The notes under the pieces were generated by a model, which made no database searches, was not told the DNA's origin, and worked only from the letters and a program-made list of their open reading frames with translations. The translations under genes were made by a program, and so were the position numbers. Below, piece after piece: positions 9,499 to 19,449 of a DNA stretch of 57,464 bases. This DNA comes from an uncultured Burkholderiales bacterium (GTDB taxonomy: Bacteria > Pseudomonadota > Gammaproteobacteria > Burkholderiales > Eutrophovitaceae): NCBI GenBank assembly GCA_951812315.1, contig CATOSA010000012.1, positions 1-57,464 on the forward strand, read 5' to 3'. Within the stretch, counting starts at the first letter, position 1. Every line of letters begins with the position of its first letter.

Positions 9499-12400
9499 AT
9501 GATTCTCTCTGAAATCTCAATCCGGCGGCCAGTACTTGCCACGGTGTTCAGCTTGCTCATCGTGCTGCTGGGCATGATCTCTTTCGACCGTTTATCGGTA
9601 CGCGAGTATCCGAAGATCGATCCTCCGATCGTGTCGGTGCGAACCGTCTACACGGGTGCGACCGCGCAGGTTATCGAAAGCGTAATTACCACGCCGATCG
9701 AGGATGCGCTTTCGGGTATCGAAGGAATCAATACCATCAAGTCGCGCAGTCGCGAAGAGGTCAGCGAGGTCACGGTTACCTTTGTTACCGATCGCAATGT
9801 CGAGGCGGCGGCCAACGATGTGCGTGACCGCGTTGCGCGCGTAAAGAAACTGCTGCCTGCACAGGCGGACGACCCTGTCGTCAACAAGATCGAAGCCGAT
9901 GCCTGGCCGGTCATGTGGATCGCGTTGACCAGCGACCGCCACACGCCGATGGAGCTCACTGACTATGCCGACCGGTACCTGACCGACTCGATCAAGGCAG
10001 TGCCGGGAGTGGCGACCGTCATTATTGGTGGCGAACGCCGCTACTCGATGCGCGTCTGGCTGGACCGTGAGCGGCTTGCCGCGCACGGCCTCACACCCCA
10101 GGACGTGGAAGCGGCACTACGCCGCCAGAACCTCGACTCCCCCGGCGGACGCATCGAGAGCAATGATCGCGAACTTACGGTGCTTGCGGAAACCAACCTG
10201 CGCAGTCCGGAAGCGTTCAACAACATGATCATCCGCGATGTTGCCGGCTATCCTATTCGAGTCAAGGATATCGGCTACGCCGCGCCCGGGCCGTACGAGA
10301 ACCGCAAAATCGTCCGCGTCAGCGGCAACGAAGCCCTCGGGCTTGGCGTGGTCAAGCAGTCCACTGGCAATGCAGTTGCGCTTGCCGAGGCGGTTCGTGA
10401 TCTGGTGCCGCGTCTCGAGGCCGGATTGCCAGATGGCATGGAAATGCGTGTTGCAGTTGATACCTCCGAGTTCATTTCGGCAGCTATCGACGCAGTGTTC
10501 AAGGTCCTCGGCGAAGCGATGCTGCTGGTTGTGCTGGTGATCTTCCTGTTCCTGAGAAGTATCCGCGCTACCATCATTCCGGTCGTAACGATCCCGATTT
10601 CGTTGATCGGTGCGTTCTTCTTCCTCTATCTGATGGGATTCTCGATCAACGTACTTACGTTGCTGGGAATCGTGCTGGCGGTCGGTCTGGTCGTTGACGA
10701 CGCGATCGTGATGCTGGAGAACATACACCGGCACATCGAAAACGGCGAAACGCCTTACAAGGCTGCGATGAAAGGCGCGAGGGAAATCGGCTTCGCAGTC
10801 GTCGCGATGACGATCACACTGGTTGCAGTGTTTGCCCCGCTGGTATTCATGACCGGGCGGGTCGGGCAACTGTTCGTGGAATTCGCGATGACTGTTGTCG
10901 CAGCAGTCGTGGTCAGTGGGTTTGTCGCGTTGACGTTGACGCCGATGATGTGCTCCAAACTTCTCAAGGAGCACGAAGGCCACGGCGCCATGTTCAATTT
11001 CACCGAGAAGATTTTCAACGGCATGAATGCCGACTATCGGGCAATTCTGCGCGGAATCTTGCGCGTGCGCTGGATCGTCGCGCTGGCATTCGTAGCGGCC
11101 TTTGCAGGCATGCTGTGGCTCGGCAGTCAACTCAAATCGGAACTTTCGCCGGTTGAGGATCGCGGCGTCTTTATGGCGTTTGCGATAGCGCCCGAAGGCG
11201 CAACCATGCAATACACGGACCGCTACATGCACGCGGTTGCAGGGGTACTCAGCAGCGTGAGTGAAATCGATACCTTGTTCGAAGTGGTTGCGCCGGGTCT
11301 GGATCGGCCGAATCCCGTGAACCTCGGTATCGCTTTCGCAGTGTTAAAGCACTGGGACGACCGTGAGCGTAGCCAGTTGACGATTACCAAGGAACTTACG
11401 CCAAAATTATTTGGCGGGCTGCCGGGCGTCATATCGTTTGCCAAGGATCCGCTGTCGCTTGGACAGAGCTTTCTGTCCAAACAGGTTGAATACGTCATTT
11501 ACGGTAACAGTTACGAGCAGTTGCAGGGGTACGTCAGCAAGGTCATGGGCAAGCTGCGACAGTATCCGGGCATCAACGGTCTTGATACCGATCTCAAGCT
11601 CAACAAGCCGCAATTGCGCGTCGACATCGACCGGGACAAGGCATCCGCACTCGGTATATCGATGGCGACGATTGGCGGCACACTTGAAACGCTACTCGGT
11701 GGCCGGGACGTCACGCGCTACAAGCGCGAAGGCAAACAGTACGATGTTGTTCTGCAACTGGAAGATGACAAACGGCGTCAGCCGACCGATCTCACATCCA
11801 TATACGTGCGTTCGAACAATGGCCGCCTGATTCAACTTTCGAATCTGGTGACGTTAGTCGAAACAGTTGCACCCAAGGAACTCAATCACTTCAACAAATT
11901 CCGTGCTGCGATCATCAACGGCAATGTCGGACCGGGTTACAGCCTGGGTGATGTTCTTGATCACATCGACATGCTGGTGGCACAGGAACTTCCGAAAACG
12001 GTAGCGACCGACCTGAATGGCGCTTCTCGCGAGTTTCGCGAAACCGGTGACGAAATGTGGCTGATTCTTCTGCTCGCCGTGGCATTTATTTATCTGGTGT
12101 TGTCAGCACAGTTCGAAAGTTTCGTCAGTCCGATCGTGATCATGTTGACCGTTCCACTTGCGTGGGCGGGCGCCTTGCTGGCGATGTGGCTTAATGCCCA
12201 GTTCGACAATGGCGGCACACTGAACGTCTATAGTCAGATTGGTCTTGTCATGCTGGTCGGCCTGATTACCAAGAACGGTATTCTTATCGTCGAGTTTACG
12301 AACCAGTTGCGGCGCCAGGGCATGGAGAAATTCGAGGCGGTTATCGAGGCATCGACGTTGCGCCTGCGCCCGATTCTGATGACGGCGTTTGCGACAGTGC

Positions 12401-12633
12401 TCGGCGCAACACCACTGGCGTTGTCAGGCGGCGCCGGTGCCGAAGCGCGGCAGGCAATTGGCTGGGTGATCGTCGGAGGAATTTCTCTTGGAACATTGCT
12501 AACCTTGTTCATCATTCCAGTGGCATATACGCTCATCGTCAAGAATATCCACTTGATTCCTGAAGAGCGCGATGCTGCCGAAATGGCCGCCGGCGCGGGA
12601 GCCATAACTTCGCCGCAAAGCAAAGAGCCCTGA
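9499..12633 (+). CDS. RND multidrug efflux pump, HAE1 (AcrB-like) family
   Basis: Inner-membrane drug/proton antiporter of 1044 aa with the twelve-TM, two-porter-loop layout of AcrB relatives. The N-terminus MILSEISIRRPVLATV is typical. The TM4 motif GLVVDDAIVMLENIHRHIE places the essential aspartates at D400 and D401, equivalent to AcrB D407/D408. The C-terminal half contains VGLITKNGILIVEF, also diagnostic. The likely start is the ATG at 9499, with GAGGAGG about ten bases upstream. It pairs with the adaptor encoded just upstream. No outer-membrane factor gene is adjacent, so the lipoprotein duct at 1642-3153 or a distant TolC may be shared. A good terminator follows. Confidence 0.88.
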   Translation: MILSEISIRRPVLATVFSLLIVLLGMISFDRLSVREYPKIDPPIVSVRTVYTGATAQVIESVITTPIEDALSGIEGINTIKSRSREEVSEVTVTFVTDRNVEAAANDVRDRVARVKKLLPAQADDPVVNKIEADAWPVMWIALTSDRHTPMELTDYADRYLTDSIKAVPGVATVIIGGERRYSMRVWLDRERLAAHGLTPQDVEAALRRQNLDSPGGRIESNDRELTVLAETNLRSPEAFNNMIIRDVAGYPIRVKDIGYAAPGPYENRKIVRVSGNEALGLGVVKQSTGNAVALAEAVRDLVPRLEAGLPDGMEMRVAVDTSEFISAAIDAVFKVLGEAMLLVVLVIFLFLRSIRATIIPVVTIPISLIGAFFFLYLMGFSINVLTLLGIVLAVGLVVDDAIVMLENIHRHIENGETPYKAAMKGAREIGFAVVAMTITLVAVFAPLVFMTGRVGQLFVEFAMTVVAAVVVSGFVALTLTPMMCSKLLKEHEGHGAMFNFTEKIFNGMNADYRAILRGILRVRWIVALAFVAAFAGMLWLGSQLKSELSPVEDRGVFMAFAIAPEGATMQYTDRYMHAVAGVLSSVSEIDTLFEVVAPGLDRPNPVNLGIAFAVLKHWDDRERSQLTITKELTPKLFGGLPGVISFAKDPLSLGQSFLSKQVEYVIYGNSYEQLQGYVSKVMGKLRQYPGINGLDTDLKLNKPQLRVDIDRDKASALGISMATIGGTLETLLGGRDVTRYKREGKQYDVVLQLEDDKRRQPTDLTSIYVRSNNGRLIQLSNLVTLVETVAPKELNHFNKFRAAIINGNVGPGYSLGDVLDHIDMLVAQELPKTVATDLNGASREFRETGDEMWLILLLAVAFIYLVLSAQFESFVSPIVIMLTVPLAWAGALLAMWLNAQFDNGGTLNVYSQIGLVMLVGLITKNGILIVEFTNQLRRQGMEKFEAVIEASTLRLRPILMTAFATVLGATPLALSGGAGAEARQAIGWVIVGGISLGTLLTLFIIPVAYTLIVKNIHLIPEERDAAEMAAGAGAITSPQSKEP

Positions 12634-12669
12634 TAGCAGTTTCACAGCTGGAAAAAGTAACTTCAATCG

Positions 12670-12700
12670 CGGCGGGGCATGAGCACCCGCCGTTTTTTTT
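12670..12700 (+). terminator. Rho-independent terminator after the RND pump gene
   Basis: A perfect 7-bp GC stem (CGGCGGG at 12670-12676 with CCCGCCG at 12686-12692) encloses a nine-base loop and is followed by eight consecutive T residues (12693-12700). It ends the second RND operon before the phzF-like gene. Confidence 0.9.
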
Positions 12701-12728
12701 GGACAACCTGCCGGGATGGTAATCGCTG

Positions 12729-13646
12729 ATGGCTGACTTGCGCTTCTACACGCTGGACGTGTTCACCGATACCTTATTCGGCGGCAACCCGCTTGCAGTG
12801 GTATTTGGTGCAGAGTCGCTTGAGCCCGATCGCATGCAGGCGATCGCGGCCGAGTTCAATCTTTCGGAAACGATGTTTGTGCTCCCGCCGGCGCGTAAAT
12901 CATCCACGCGCCGTGTACGCATATTTACGCCGCGCGCGCAACTTCCGTTTGCCGGGCATCCGACCATTGGTACGGCCTGGTTGCTCGCGGCGCTCGGAAC
13001 TTTCGAACCGGTAGAAAACACATCCGGCGAGACTAGCGCGCGCGTCGTTCTCGAAGAAGCCGTCGGCGATGTTGAAGTCACATTAAGGATGGTTGCTGAC
13101 CAGCCTGTAGCAGCTACGATGGCCGTACCGGTCGCGCCGGCCAGACTTGCATTCTCTGTCCAAGCAGCGCAACTTGCGTCGATGCTCGGCCTGGATGCAG
13201 GCGACTTTCATCCGGACTATGAGCCTTGCATTTACTCTTGCGGCACGCCATTCATATTCGTTTGCGTCAACAGTGCGGACGCTGTTGGGCGCGCCCGTGC
13301 GCGTATCGATGTGATGGAAAAGCTGCTCGCCGACGCCGAGTCAAGCATGGTGTTCATATTCACATTTGATACCGAATCACCGTCCACGCAAATTCATGCG
13401 CGCATGTTCGCGCCATTGATGGGGATTGCCGAGGATCCGGCAACGGGAGGTGCAGTCTCGGCGTTGGCCGGAGTGCTCGCCGCCCGACAGTCAGACGGCA
13501 GGCACGAGTTGTGTGTCGAGCAAGGCGTTGAAATGGGCAGACCATCTGTTCTGTCGCTCGAGTACCAATGCCGGGAAGGGCAGGCATCCGCGGTCCAGGT
13601 CGGGGGATCATGCGTTCGCGTCTCCGAAGGGACTTTGGTACTTTGA
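12729..13646 (+). CDS. PhzF-family isomerase-like protein
   Basis: Member of the PhzF/diaminopimelate-epimerase fold family, 305 aa. Family landmarks are VFTDTLFGGNPLAVV at the N-terminus, NLSETMFVL (containing the catalytic-type Glu), FAGHPTIGTAW and the C-terminal DPATGGAVSALAGVL. PhzF itself isomerises a dihydro-anthranilate intermediate in phenazine synthesis, but no other phenazine gene is present, so the real substrate here is unknown; most genomic homologues are uncharacterised. The gene starts 28 bp after the preceding terminator and has its own leader. The following pirin gene is 79 bp away on the same strand and may be cotranscribed. Family assignment is strong; function is open. 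Confidence 0.85.
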   Translation: MADLRFYTLDVFTDTLFGGNPLAVVFGAESLEPDRMQAIAAEFNLSETMFVLPPARKSSTRRVRIFTPRAQLPFAGHPTIGTAWLLAALGTFEPVENTSGETSARVVLEEAVGDVEVTLRMVADQPVAATMAVPVAPARLAFSVQAAQLASMLGLDAGDFHPDYEPCIYSCGTPFIFVCVNSADAVGRARARIDVMEKLLADAESSMVFIFTFDTESPSTQIHARMFAPLMGIAEDPATGGAVSALAGVLAARQSDGRHELCVEQGVEMGRPSVLSLEYQCREGQASAVQVGGSCVRVSEGTLVL

Positions 13647-13725
13647 TTGAACAGCCTCCAGTTGAAAACTTCAGTCGCGAGCCCCAGGCCGGGATGCGCC
13701 GGACTTCGTAAAGGAAAAAATCGGG

Positions 13726-14424
13726 ATGAATGAAATTCGCCGCGCCGACGAACGCGGATACGCTGACCATGGCTGGTTAAAAAGTTATCACTCCTTCTCG
13801 TTTGCCAACTACTACGACCCTCAGCATATGGGGTTCGGGCCATTGCGGGTTATCAATGAAGATCGCGTCGCCGGCGGCGCCGGTTTCGGCAGGCACCCGC
13901 ATAACGACATGGAAATCATCAGCTACGTTCTTTCCGGCGAGCTCGAACACAAGGACAGCATGGGAAACGGTTCGATTATCCGCCCCGGAGACGTACAGCG
14001 TATGAGTGCCGGTACCGGTGTGGTGCACAGCGAATTCAACCAGTCAAAAACCGAACCTGTGCACTTTCTGCAGATCTGGATCATCCCGGACGAGGAAGGC
14101 ATTGCGCCGGAGTATGAGCAGAAGTTTTTTCCAGCCGAGGACAAACGAGGAAGGCTGCGTATCGTCGCATCGCCTGACGGTCGCGAAGGGTCCATCAAAA
14201 TGCACCAGAACGCACTGGTCTATTCAGCGCTCGTCGACGGTGACGAACAGGTGGAACATGAACTTGCCGATGGGCGGCAAGCATACGTTCATGTTGCTCG
14301 CGGCAATGCCACCGTAAACGGCGAGACATTAAATCCGGGCGATGCGCTCAAGCTCCGCGATCAACGAAACATTGTGATCGAGCGAGGTAAACAGGCTGAG
14401 GTCCTGTTGTTCGATTTGCCCTAG
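13726..14424 (+). CDS. Pirin family protein (YhhW-like bicupin)
   Basis: Cytoplasmic bicupin of 232 aa. The metal-site residues H57, H59 (in GRHPHNDMEI), H101 and E103 (in VVHSEFN) fall at the same positions as in E. coli YhhW, whose protein shows quercetin 2,3-dioxygenase activity in vitro. The second cupin is present but degenerate, as usual in bacterial pirins. The N-terminus RRADERGYADHGWLKSYHSF is the standard pirin opening. The ATG at 13726 follows an A/G-rich leader (AAAGGAAAAAA). Physiological role in bacteria is generally unclear; redox or electrophile sensing has been proposed for the family. It probably shares a transcript with the PhzF-like gene. Confidence 0.87.
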   Translation: MNEIRRADERGYADHGWLKSYHSFSFANYYDPQHMGFGPLRVINEDRVAGGAGFGRHPHNDMEIISYVLSGELEHKDSMGNGSIIRPGDVQRMSAGTGVVHSEFNQSKTEPVHFLQIWIIPDEEGIAPEYEQKFFPAEDKRGRLRIVASPDGREGSIKMHQNALVYSALVDGDEQVEHELADGRQAYVHVARGNATVNGETLNPGDALKLRDQRNIVIERGKQAEVLLFDLP

Positions 14425-14503
14425 TAGTCGGTTGGACTCGGGGCGATGCGGCTGCAGTGTTGGAAGAACCGACCAAGTTTCCCTGCATTCTCCTTGGACA
14501 TAT

Positions 14504-14635
14504 TCAGATTGTGCAACGATTTCCGCATGCGTGACATTCTCGCAATAAGTAGCGCAATCTGTGAATTTCGCGCCGACCAGCCCGTAGTGAGTAAATGACA
14601 TCGCCTGGAGCATCGTGGTCCAGCAAGAATTTCAT
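14504..14635 (-). pseudogene. DUF5615 (PIN-like) toxin, truncated remnant
   Basis: The reading frame starts at an ATG (14635) that overlaps the stop of the upstream DUF433 gene by four bases (ATGA). It opens with MKFLLDHDAPGDVIYSL, the characteristic N-terminus of DUF5615 PIN-like toxins, including the first acidic cluster (DHD). After about 30 residues the similarity breaks down into a Cys-rich tail and a stop at residue 44, whereas intact family members have about 110-120 residues. Overlapping frames further downstream do not restore an obvious domain, so the gene seems to have suffered frameshift(s). I infer a dead toxin gene; the gene pairing is the main support. Confidence 0.55.
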
Positions 14636-14907
14636 GGCGTCGGCAAGGACATTTGCCGGGCGACGAGCAGATCAATTTCACCTCGATGATCTTCATAGTA
14701 CGCCAGGCATTCATACACCTGTGCACGCGTAATATTCTTGAAGCAGTGGTCAACGATACTGTCAACTGTTTCACCGTTCTGAATTAGTCCAACAACATCG
14801 TGAATGCCGACGCGGGTACTTTGGATTATTGCGTTGCCGCTTCGAACACCTGCTTGGCGAACTATATAGCGGTAGGCTGTACTGGAGTTATCTGCGGGCG
14901 TGACCAT
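14632..14907 (-). CDS. DUF433-domain antitoxin-like protein
   Basis: Small DNA-binding-like protein of 91 aa from the ATG at 14907, which has AAGGGA about eight bases upstream; a longer frame begins at 14952 without such a site. Core residues match DUF433: IQSTRVGIHDVVGLIQNGETV followed later by ITRAQVYECLAYYEDH. DUF433 proteins usually precede DUF5615 PIN-like toxins and are presumed to be their antitoxins. Here the downstream partner is only a fragment, so this may be an orphan antitoxin in decay. The gene reads in the same direction as the cyclase gene but 267 bp lies between them; nothing else is visible in that interval. Confidence 0.7.
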   Translation of the reverse strand: MVTPADNSSTAYRYIVRQAGVRSGNAIIQSTRVGIHDVVGLIQNGETVDSIVDHCFKNITRAQVYECLAYYEDHRGEIDLLVARQMSLPTP

Positions 14908-15174
14908 CCTGAATCCCTTGTATGGTGGAAGTCTTACGCCTTTATCGCACACGACAATGCGCCGTTCAACGGGTGCCAGCTATAGTGTCGCTGTCCGCAA
15001 TTGGATCGTAGTCGAGCTTCGCGGTCGCGCGATTTGCGTTGCTAGTGCAGCGCGTCACGCGTCAACGCGAGTCTGCCGGACGTGACAGTAAATCCTCATC
15101 AATTTCTCTGGATGAAATCGCGCCCGCATAAACAGGCAAACCATTCTCACCCAGCCGTTGCGGAAGGAGAGAAA

Positions 15175-18100
15175 TCAGTCGCCCAATTCCTCGAGCAGAG
15201 CCTTCGCTTCCTTTAGATCCTTCGTGTCGAAGCCTTCAGTGAACCAGTCATACACCGGTTTCAACAAATCAAGCGCTTTCTTGTCCTCGCCCTGACTCTG
15301 CCACAACCTCGCGAGACTCGTTGAAGTACGCAACTCCCATGACTTCGCCTTCTGTTCGCGCGCCACATCGTTCGAGGCAAGATAGAATTTCTCGGCCTCC
15401 AATTGATCGTCCCTTAACGTGAGCATCCAACCTTTGAGGCGCAGGATCTCGGCGTAGTGCACGCGCTCTTCCCAGCCAGGACGCTCAACCTGTTCGATCT
15501 GTTCATCGATGAGTCGCAGGGCATTGTCGAGATCGCCAGTCTGTGCCATGGCTTCTCCAAGAACCGATTTGAGGTACGGGTTGTAAACGTGCCCGCCACC
15601 GCCTTCCCAAATCGCCAGCGCGGAAGTATAGTGTGATCAATGCGTCTCCGGAATTACCCTGCAGGCTCATTGCAATGCCATCATGCATTGGCCCCACGCA
15701 GGCCCAGATGAATGGCATATTGTTATCTTTCGTTAATTGTTTACCTTCTTCGGTACGTTCAAGTATGGCGTTTGGTTCGCGGCGATAGTTAAATGCATTG
15801 GAGCCGAATGTCAGCGCCCACCCCAGATCAAACGGATGTCCGATGTGGCGAGCGTGCGCGTCTCTATCGTTGGCTACTTTTGCAGCTTCGTCCGGGTGTC
15901 CGAGCATCCAGGCGACCTGCGCGCCATAGACGTCGACCGTCGTCTTGGGATCATGGTTAAGAATGTCCACAAGATGCCGATGTTGCCCTTCGTCATAGAG
16001 CGCCAATACCTGTTCGCGATGGCTCTGAAACTTTGCGAACTCTCCCAGCCAAAAATAACAAACGGCGGCAAGCACATGTCCCGTTATCAACAGATCGGAA
16101 TCGCCGGTCGACGCCGCCGCATCTAGCGTCTTTTGGGCCCAATCTAGTGATTCGGCTACCCTGCCTTGGGTCAGGACGTTTAGCCATAGTCCCCAGAAGA
16201 TCGGCAGCAGCGCGTCATGGCGTTCGAGCGAACTCGCCAAAGCAAGCGCCGGATGAAATCTGGTCCAAACCTCAGGCGCTGGCCAGCCCTTGAGCGTCAT
16301 CAATGCTGTACCTAGCGGAATCCGCAGCGCGAGCTCACTCGCATCGCGCTCCGTTGACTCGGGCAAAACCGCGATAGATTCCAGTCCTTTGCTTAAGTTC
16401 GAAATTGATTCTGTTAGCGCCATGCGCTTAAGTGCCAATTCACCGGCTTCTTGCCACATCGGAATCGCCGCCGCTGTGCCACCTGCGGCCGAGAGATGAT
16501 GGGCCAACACTTCGGGCTCGTTCACTTTGGTTTGTGGAAAGTGCACTTCAATTTCGCTCGCGATCTTGCGGTGCAGTTCCTGTCGTCTGCTTTTCAACAG
16601 CGAGTCATACGCTGCATCCTGTACCAGCGCGTGCTTGAAGGTGTATGCCGCTTCTGGTGGCGTGCCTCTCCTGAAGGCCAGCCCGGAATCGGTGAGCTGA
16701 GTGAGCGCATCGTCCAGCAGGTTTTTGGACATCGGTGCAACCGCCGAAATGAGTTCGTAGCTGAACTCGCGTCCGATGGCTGCGCCAACCTGCGCAATCT
16801 CTTTCACCGGCGTGAAGCGGTCCAGCCGCGCCATCAGCGAGTCTCGCAGCGTAGCCGGGATGGTGACGCGGTGAGACTTGCCAACGTATTCGTAATGCTC
16901 TCCCGCGTTAGTTAGTTCGCCCGATTCGAGTATCGACTTCGTCAGTTCTTCCACGAACAGCGGTACACCGCCAGTCCGCGTGAGGATCTGTTCGAGCACA
17001 TCTTGGGGCAGTGTTTTGCCACCAGCCACTCTGGATATCATCGCGGCACTTTGCGCACGCGTGAGCTTGGACAGGTTCTGGCCGATGACGTGACCATGAT
17101 CGGACCAGCGATTCTGAAACTCGGGCCGGTGGGTGAGTACGATAAGCAGCGGGATCGTCTTTACCCGGTCGATCATCAAGTCGAGCACTTCGAGCATGCT
17201 CGGATCTGCCCAGTGCAAGTCTTCGAACAGCAGCACGCTGGGTTGTTTGCGCGCCGCGGCTTCGGTCAAGTCGACCAATGTGCGCAACGTCTCGTCCTTG
17301 AATTTCTGCGGCGTCATTGGAAGTGCGCCGTAACGCTCTTCGTACGGGATGGAGAGCATGGAAGCAACAAAGCGCACGTCCGCCAGTGGGCGTTGATAAT
17401 GGCCGACAATCAGCGATTCAAGCTTGTCGAGTTTCGATTCGGGCGCTTCGTCACGGGCGAACTTGAGTGCTCGTTCGAAGTTGTCGATACTTGGCCAGAA
17501 AGCACTGTTGACGTAGTACGGCGAGCACTGAAAGCGCATGGCCTTTGTGCCTTCGCCCTGAAGCTTCTCGCGCAGTGCGCTCAATATACGGCTCTTGCCG
17601 ATGCCGGGTTCTCCACCGAGTAGTACCACCTGGCCCTCGCCGCTTTGGGCGAGTTGCCAGCGCTCCATGAGCAGTCCGAGTTCTAGCTCGCGACCAACCA
17701 GCGGCGTGAGGTCTTCACCGTGCGCGGCATCGAATCGGCCTCTGCTACTGGCCAGTCCGGAAACGCGCCAGGCGCGCACAGGATCGACGATGCCCTTCAG
17801 TTCATGTTCGCCAGAATCGACCAGCTCAAAAGTGCCACCGACCAGGCGGCGAGTGTCGGGGCCAATGATGATCTGATCGGCTTTAGCAAGTCCTTGAATA
17901 CGGGCAGCGAGGTTGGATGTTTCACCTACCGCGAGCTTCGGCACCGAGGCATCCCCCGCACCGGTCTCACCTACGACAACCGGACCAGTTGCGATCCCGA
18001 CCCTCACTCGCAGCGGCTCGGGTGCGCTGACCTCCTTTACCGCATCGACGATCTCCAGTCCGGCACGAATGGCACGCTCCGCATCGTCTTCGTGCGCGCG

Positions 18101-18524
18101 GCCACCCGAAGTAAGTCATCAACCCGTCGCCGAGGTACTGCGCGACGTGGCCTTCGTATTTCTCGATGATTTGGCCGCAGGTCTGCTGATATGTGCGCAT
18201 CAGTTCGCGCAGTGCTTCGGGATCGAGTTTTTGAGACAGCTCGGTGGAACCAACCAGGTCGCAGAACATCACCGTGAGCTGGCGGCGCTCGGCGACGTGA
18301 GTATCGAGAAGCGGGTCGCTCGTAGATGGAGCGGCAACCGGGGCGTCATCCAGTTTGGCTATTGCCTTGAGCACCTTTTTGCGATGGCCCAGTAGCACCC
18401 CGAGTTGCTCGAGTTCGCCCTCGGATAGCATTGGCAACGCTTCGAGATCAATGCCGTTGTCCTCGAAGACAGCGGCATACTGCGCGAGGCCGAGCGATGA
18501 AAGCCATTCCGAGATAGGTTGCAT
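15175..18524 (-). pseudogene. SAM-adenylate cyclase-AAA ATPase-TPR signalling protein, two frameshifts
   Basis: One gene read in three frames. From the ATG at 18524 a SAM domain ([17 protein letters not shown]) leads into a class III nucleotide cyclase ([19 protein letters not shown] ... [13 protein letters not shown]). After a break near 18100 the cyclase resumes as [18 protein letters not shown], then an AAA_16/NB-ARC-like ATPase with Walker A GEPGIGKSR and Walker B VLLFEDLHWAD, then TPR repeats. A second break near 15624 leads to the final TPR frame ending at 15175. The first break fits loss of two bases in a CG dinucleotide run (HEDDAERA is readable in the next frame); the second fits one extra T (SALAIWEGG resumes). 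Such proteins are common multidomain regulators. Either the gene is dead or the assembly has two indels. Confidence 0.8.
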
Positions 18525-18756
18525 CCGCACTTTTAAATCTGGAAAAGACGATGGAAGACAACGAAAACGTGTATGGGACAGTGGAACATACTTGCACTTC
18601 GCTTCGCAAGTTCCCAGGTCGCCAAGCCATACTTGGCCGCAACAGGCTAGTGCGGTGGCTTGTTGGCGCCTGCTAGCGCCCGCTTTTAGCGTAGTAGCGA
18701 CTAATTCTGGCAGTATCCGTAAATGGTCTCGCCTCAACTCGCGCGAATACTCGCCT

Positions 18757-19437
18757 GTGCTTTCTCTACGTAACATTTCGAAGACATTTGATGGATCGTG
18801 CCCGCGCGAAGTTTTGCAATCGGTTGATCTCGATGTTGCCGCAGGCCATTACGTTGCAATAACGGGCGAGTCGGGCGTTGGCAAGTCCACGTTGCTTAAC
18901 GTCATCGCCGGCCTCGAGACGCCGGATACTGGCACGGTGCATTTGAATGGTGAGGATCTCGCGGATCTTGCTGACGACGAACTGACAAGGATTCGACGCG
19001 AACAGATGGGTTTTGTGTTCCAGGCGTTTCACGTGTTGCCATATTTGTCAGTCGCGCAGAACGTGGAACTGCCACTTTCATTGCTGGGAATTGATGCCGT
19101 TCAATCGCGCGATCGCGTCAATGAAATGCTCGAATCCGTCGGACTTGCCGACCGCGGCGATTCCATGCCGCGCGAATTGTCGGGCGGAGAGTTACAACGG
19201 GTCGCGATCGCGCGCGCACTGGTTCATCGCCCCCAACTGATACTGGCCGACGAACCGACCGGCAATCTTGATCCGGAAGCGGCAGGTCAAATACTCGAAT
19301 TACTGCGACGCCAGATAAAGGACAACGCCACCGCCGGTATCCTCGTCACGCACTCGCGCGACGCCGCGCGCACGGTCGACGAAGTTCTTACGTTGACGCC
19401 GACCGGATTGCTGCGGAGCGAATCGCGCGCCGTTTGA
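18757..19437 (+). CDS. ABC transporter ATP-binding protein, LolD/MacB type
   Basis: Cytoplasmic ATPase of 226 aa from a GTG at 18757; the frame is open further upstream, but that part lies across the divergent cyclase gene and its leader and has no family similarity. Walker A is GESGVGKS (residues 37-44), followed by [13 protein letters not shown] (Q-loop), the signature [15 protein letters not shown] and Walker [12 protein letters not shown], the last two typical of the LolD/MacB/FtsE group. Such ATPases drive FtsX-type permeases. No permease follows; the next gene on this strand that fits is the FtsX-type permease at 34371. The gene is convergent with boxB, only 12 bp apart. Confidence 0.87.
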   Translation: MLSLRNISKTFDGSCPREVLQSVDLDVAAGHYVAITGESGVGKSTLLNVIAGLETPDTGTVHLNGEDLADLADDELTRIRREQMGFVFQAFHVLPYLSVAQNVELPLSLLGIDAVQSRDRVNEMLESVGLADRGDSMPRELSGGELQRVAIARALVHRPQLILADEPTGNLDPEAAGQILELLRRQIKDNATAGILVTHSRDAARTVDEVLTLTPTGLLRSESRAV

Positions 19438-19449
19438 ATCAGGCGCGAA

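Noticed and set aside
10117..11232. 371-residue open frame on the minus strand
   Set aside because: It lies wholly inside the RND pump gene, is rich in His/Gln/Arg/Asp as expected for antisense of membrane helices, and has no family motif.
12729..14424. Phenazine biosynthesis cluster
   Set aside because: Only a PhzF-family gene and a pirin gene are present; no other phz gene is in the window and PhzF homologues are widespread.
18355..18756. N-terminal extension of the LolD-like ATPase frame
   Set aside because: It overlaps the divergent cyclase gene, adds non-homologous sequence, and a GTG at 18757 gives the usual length.
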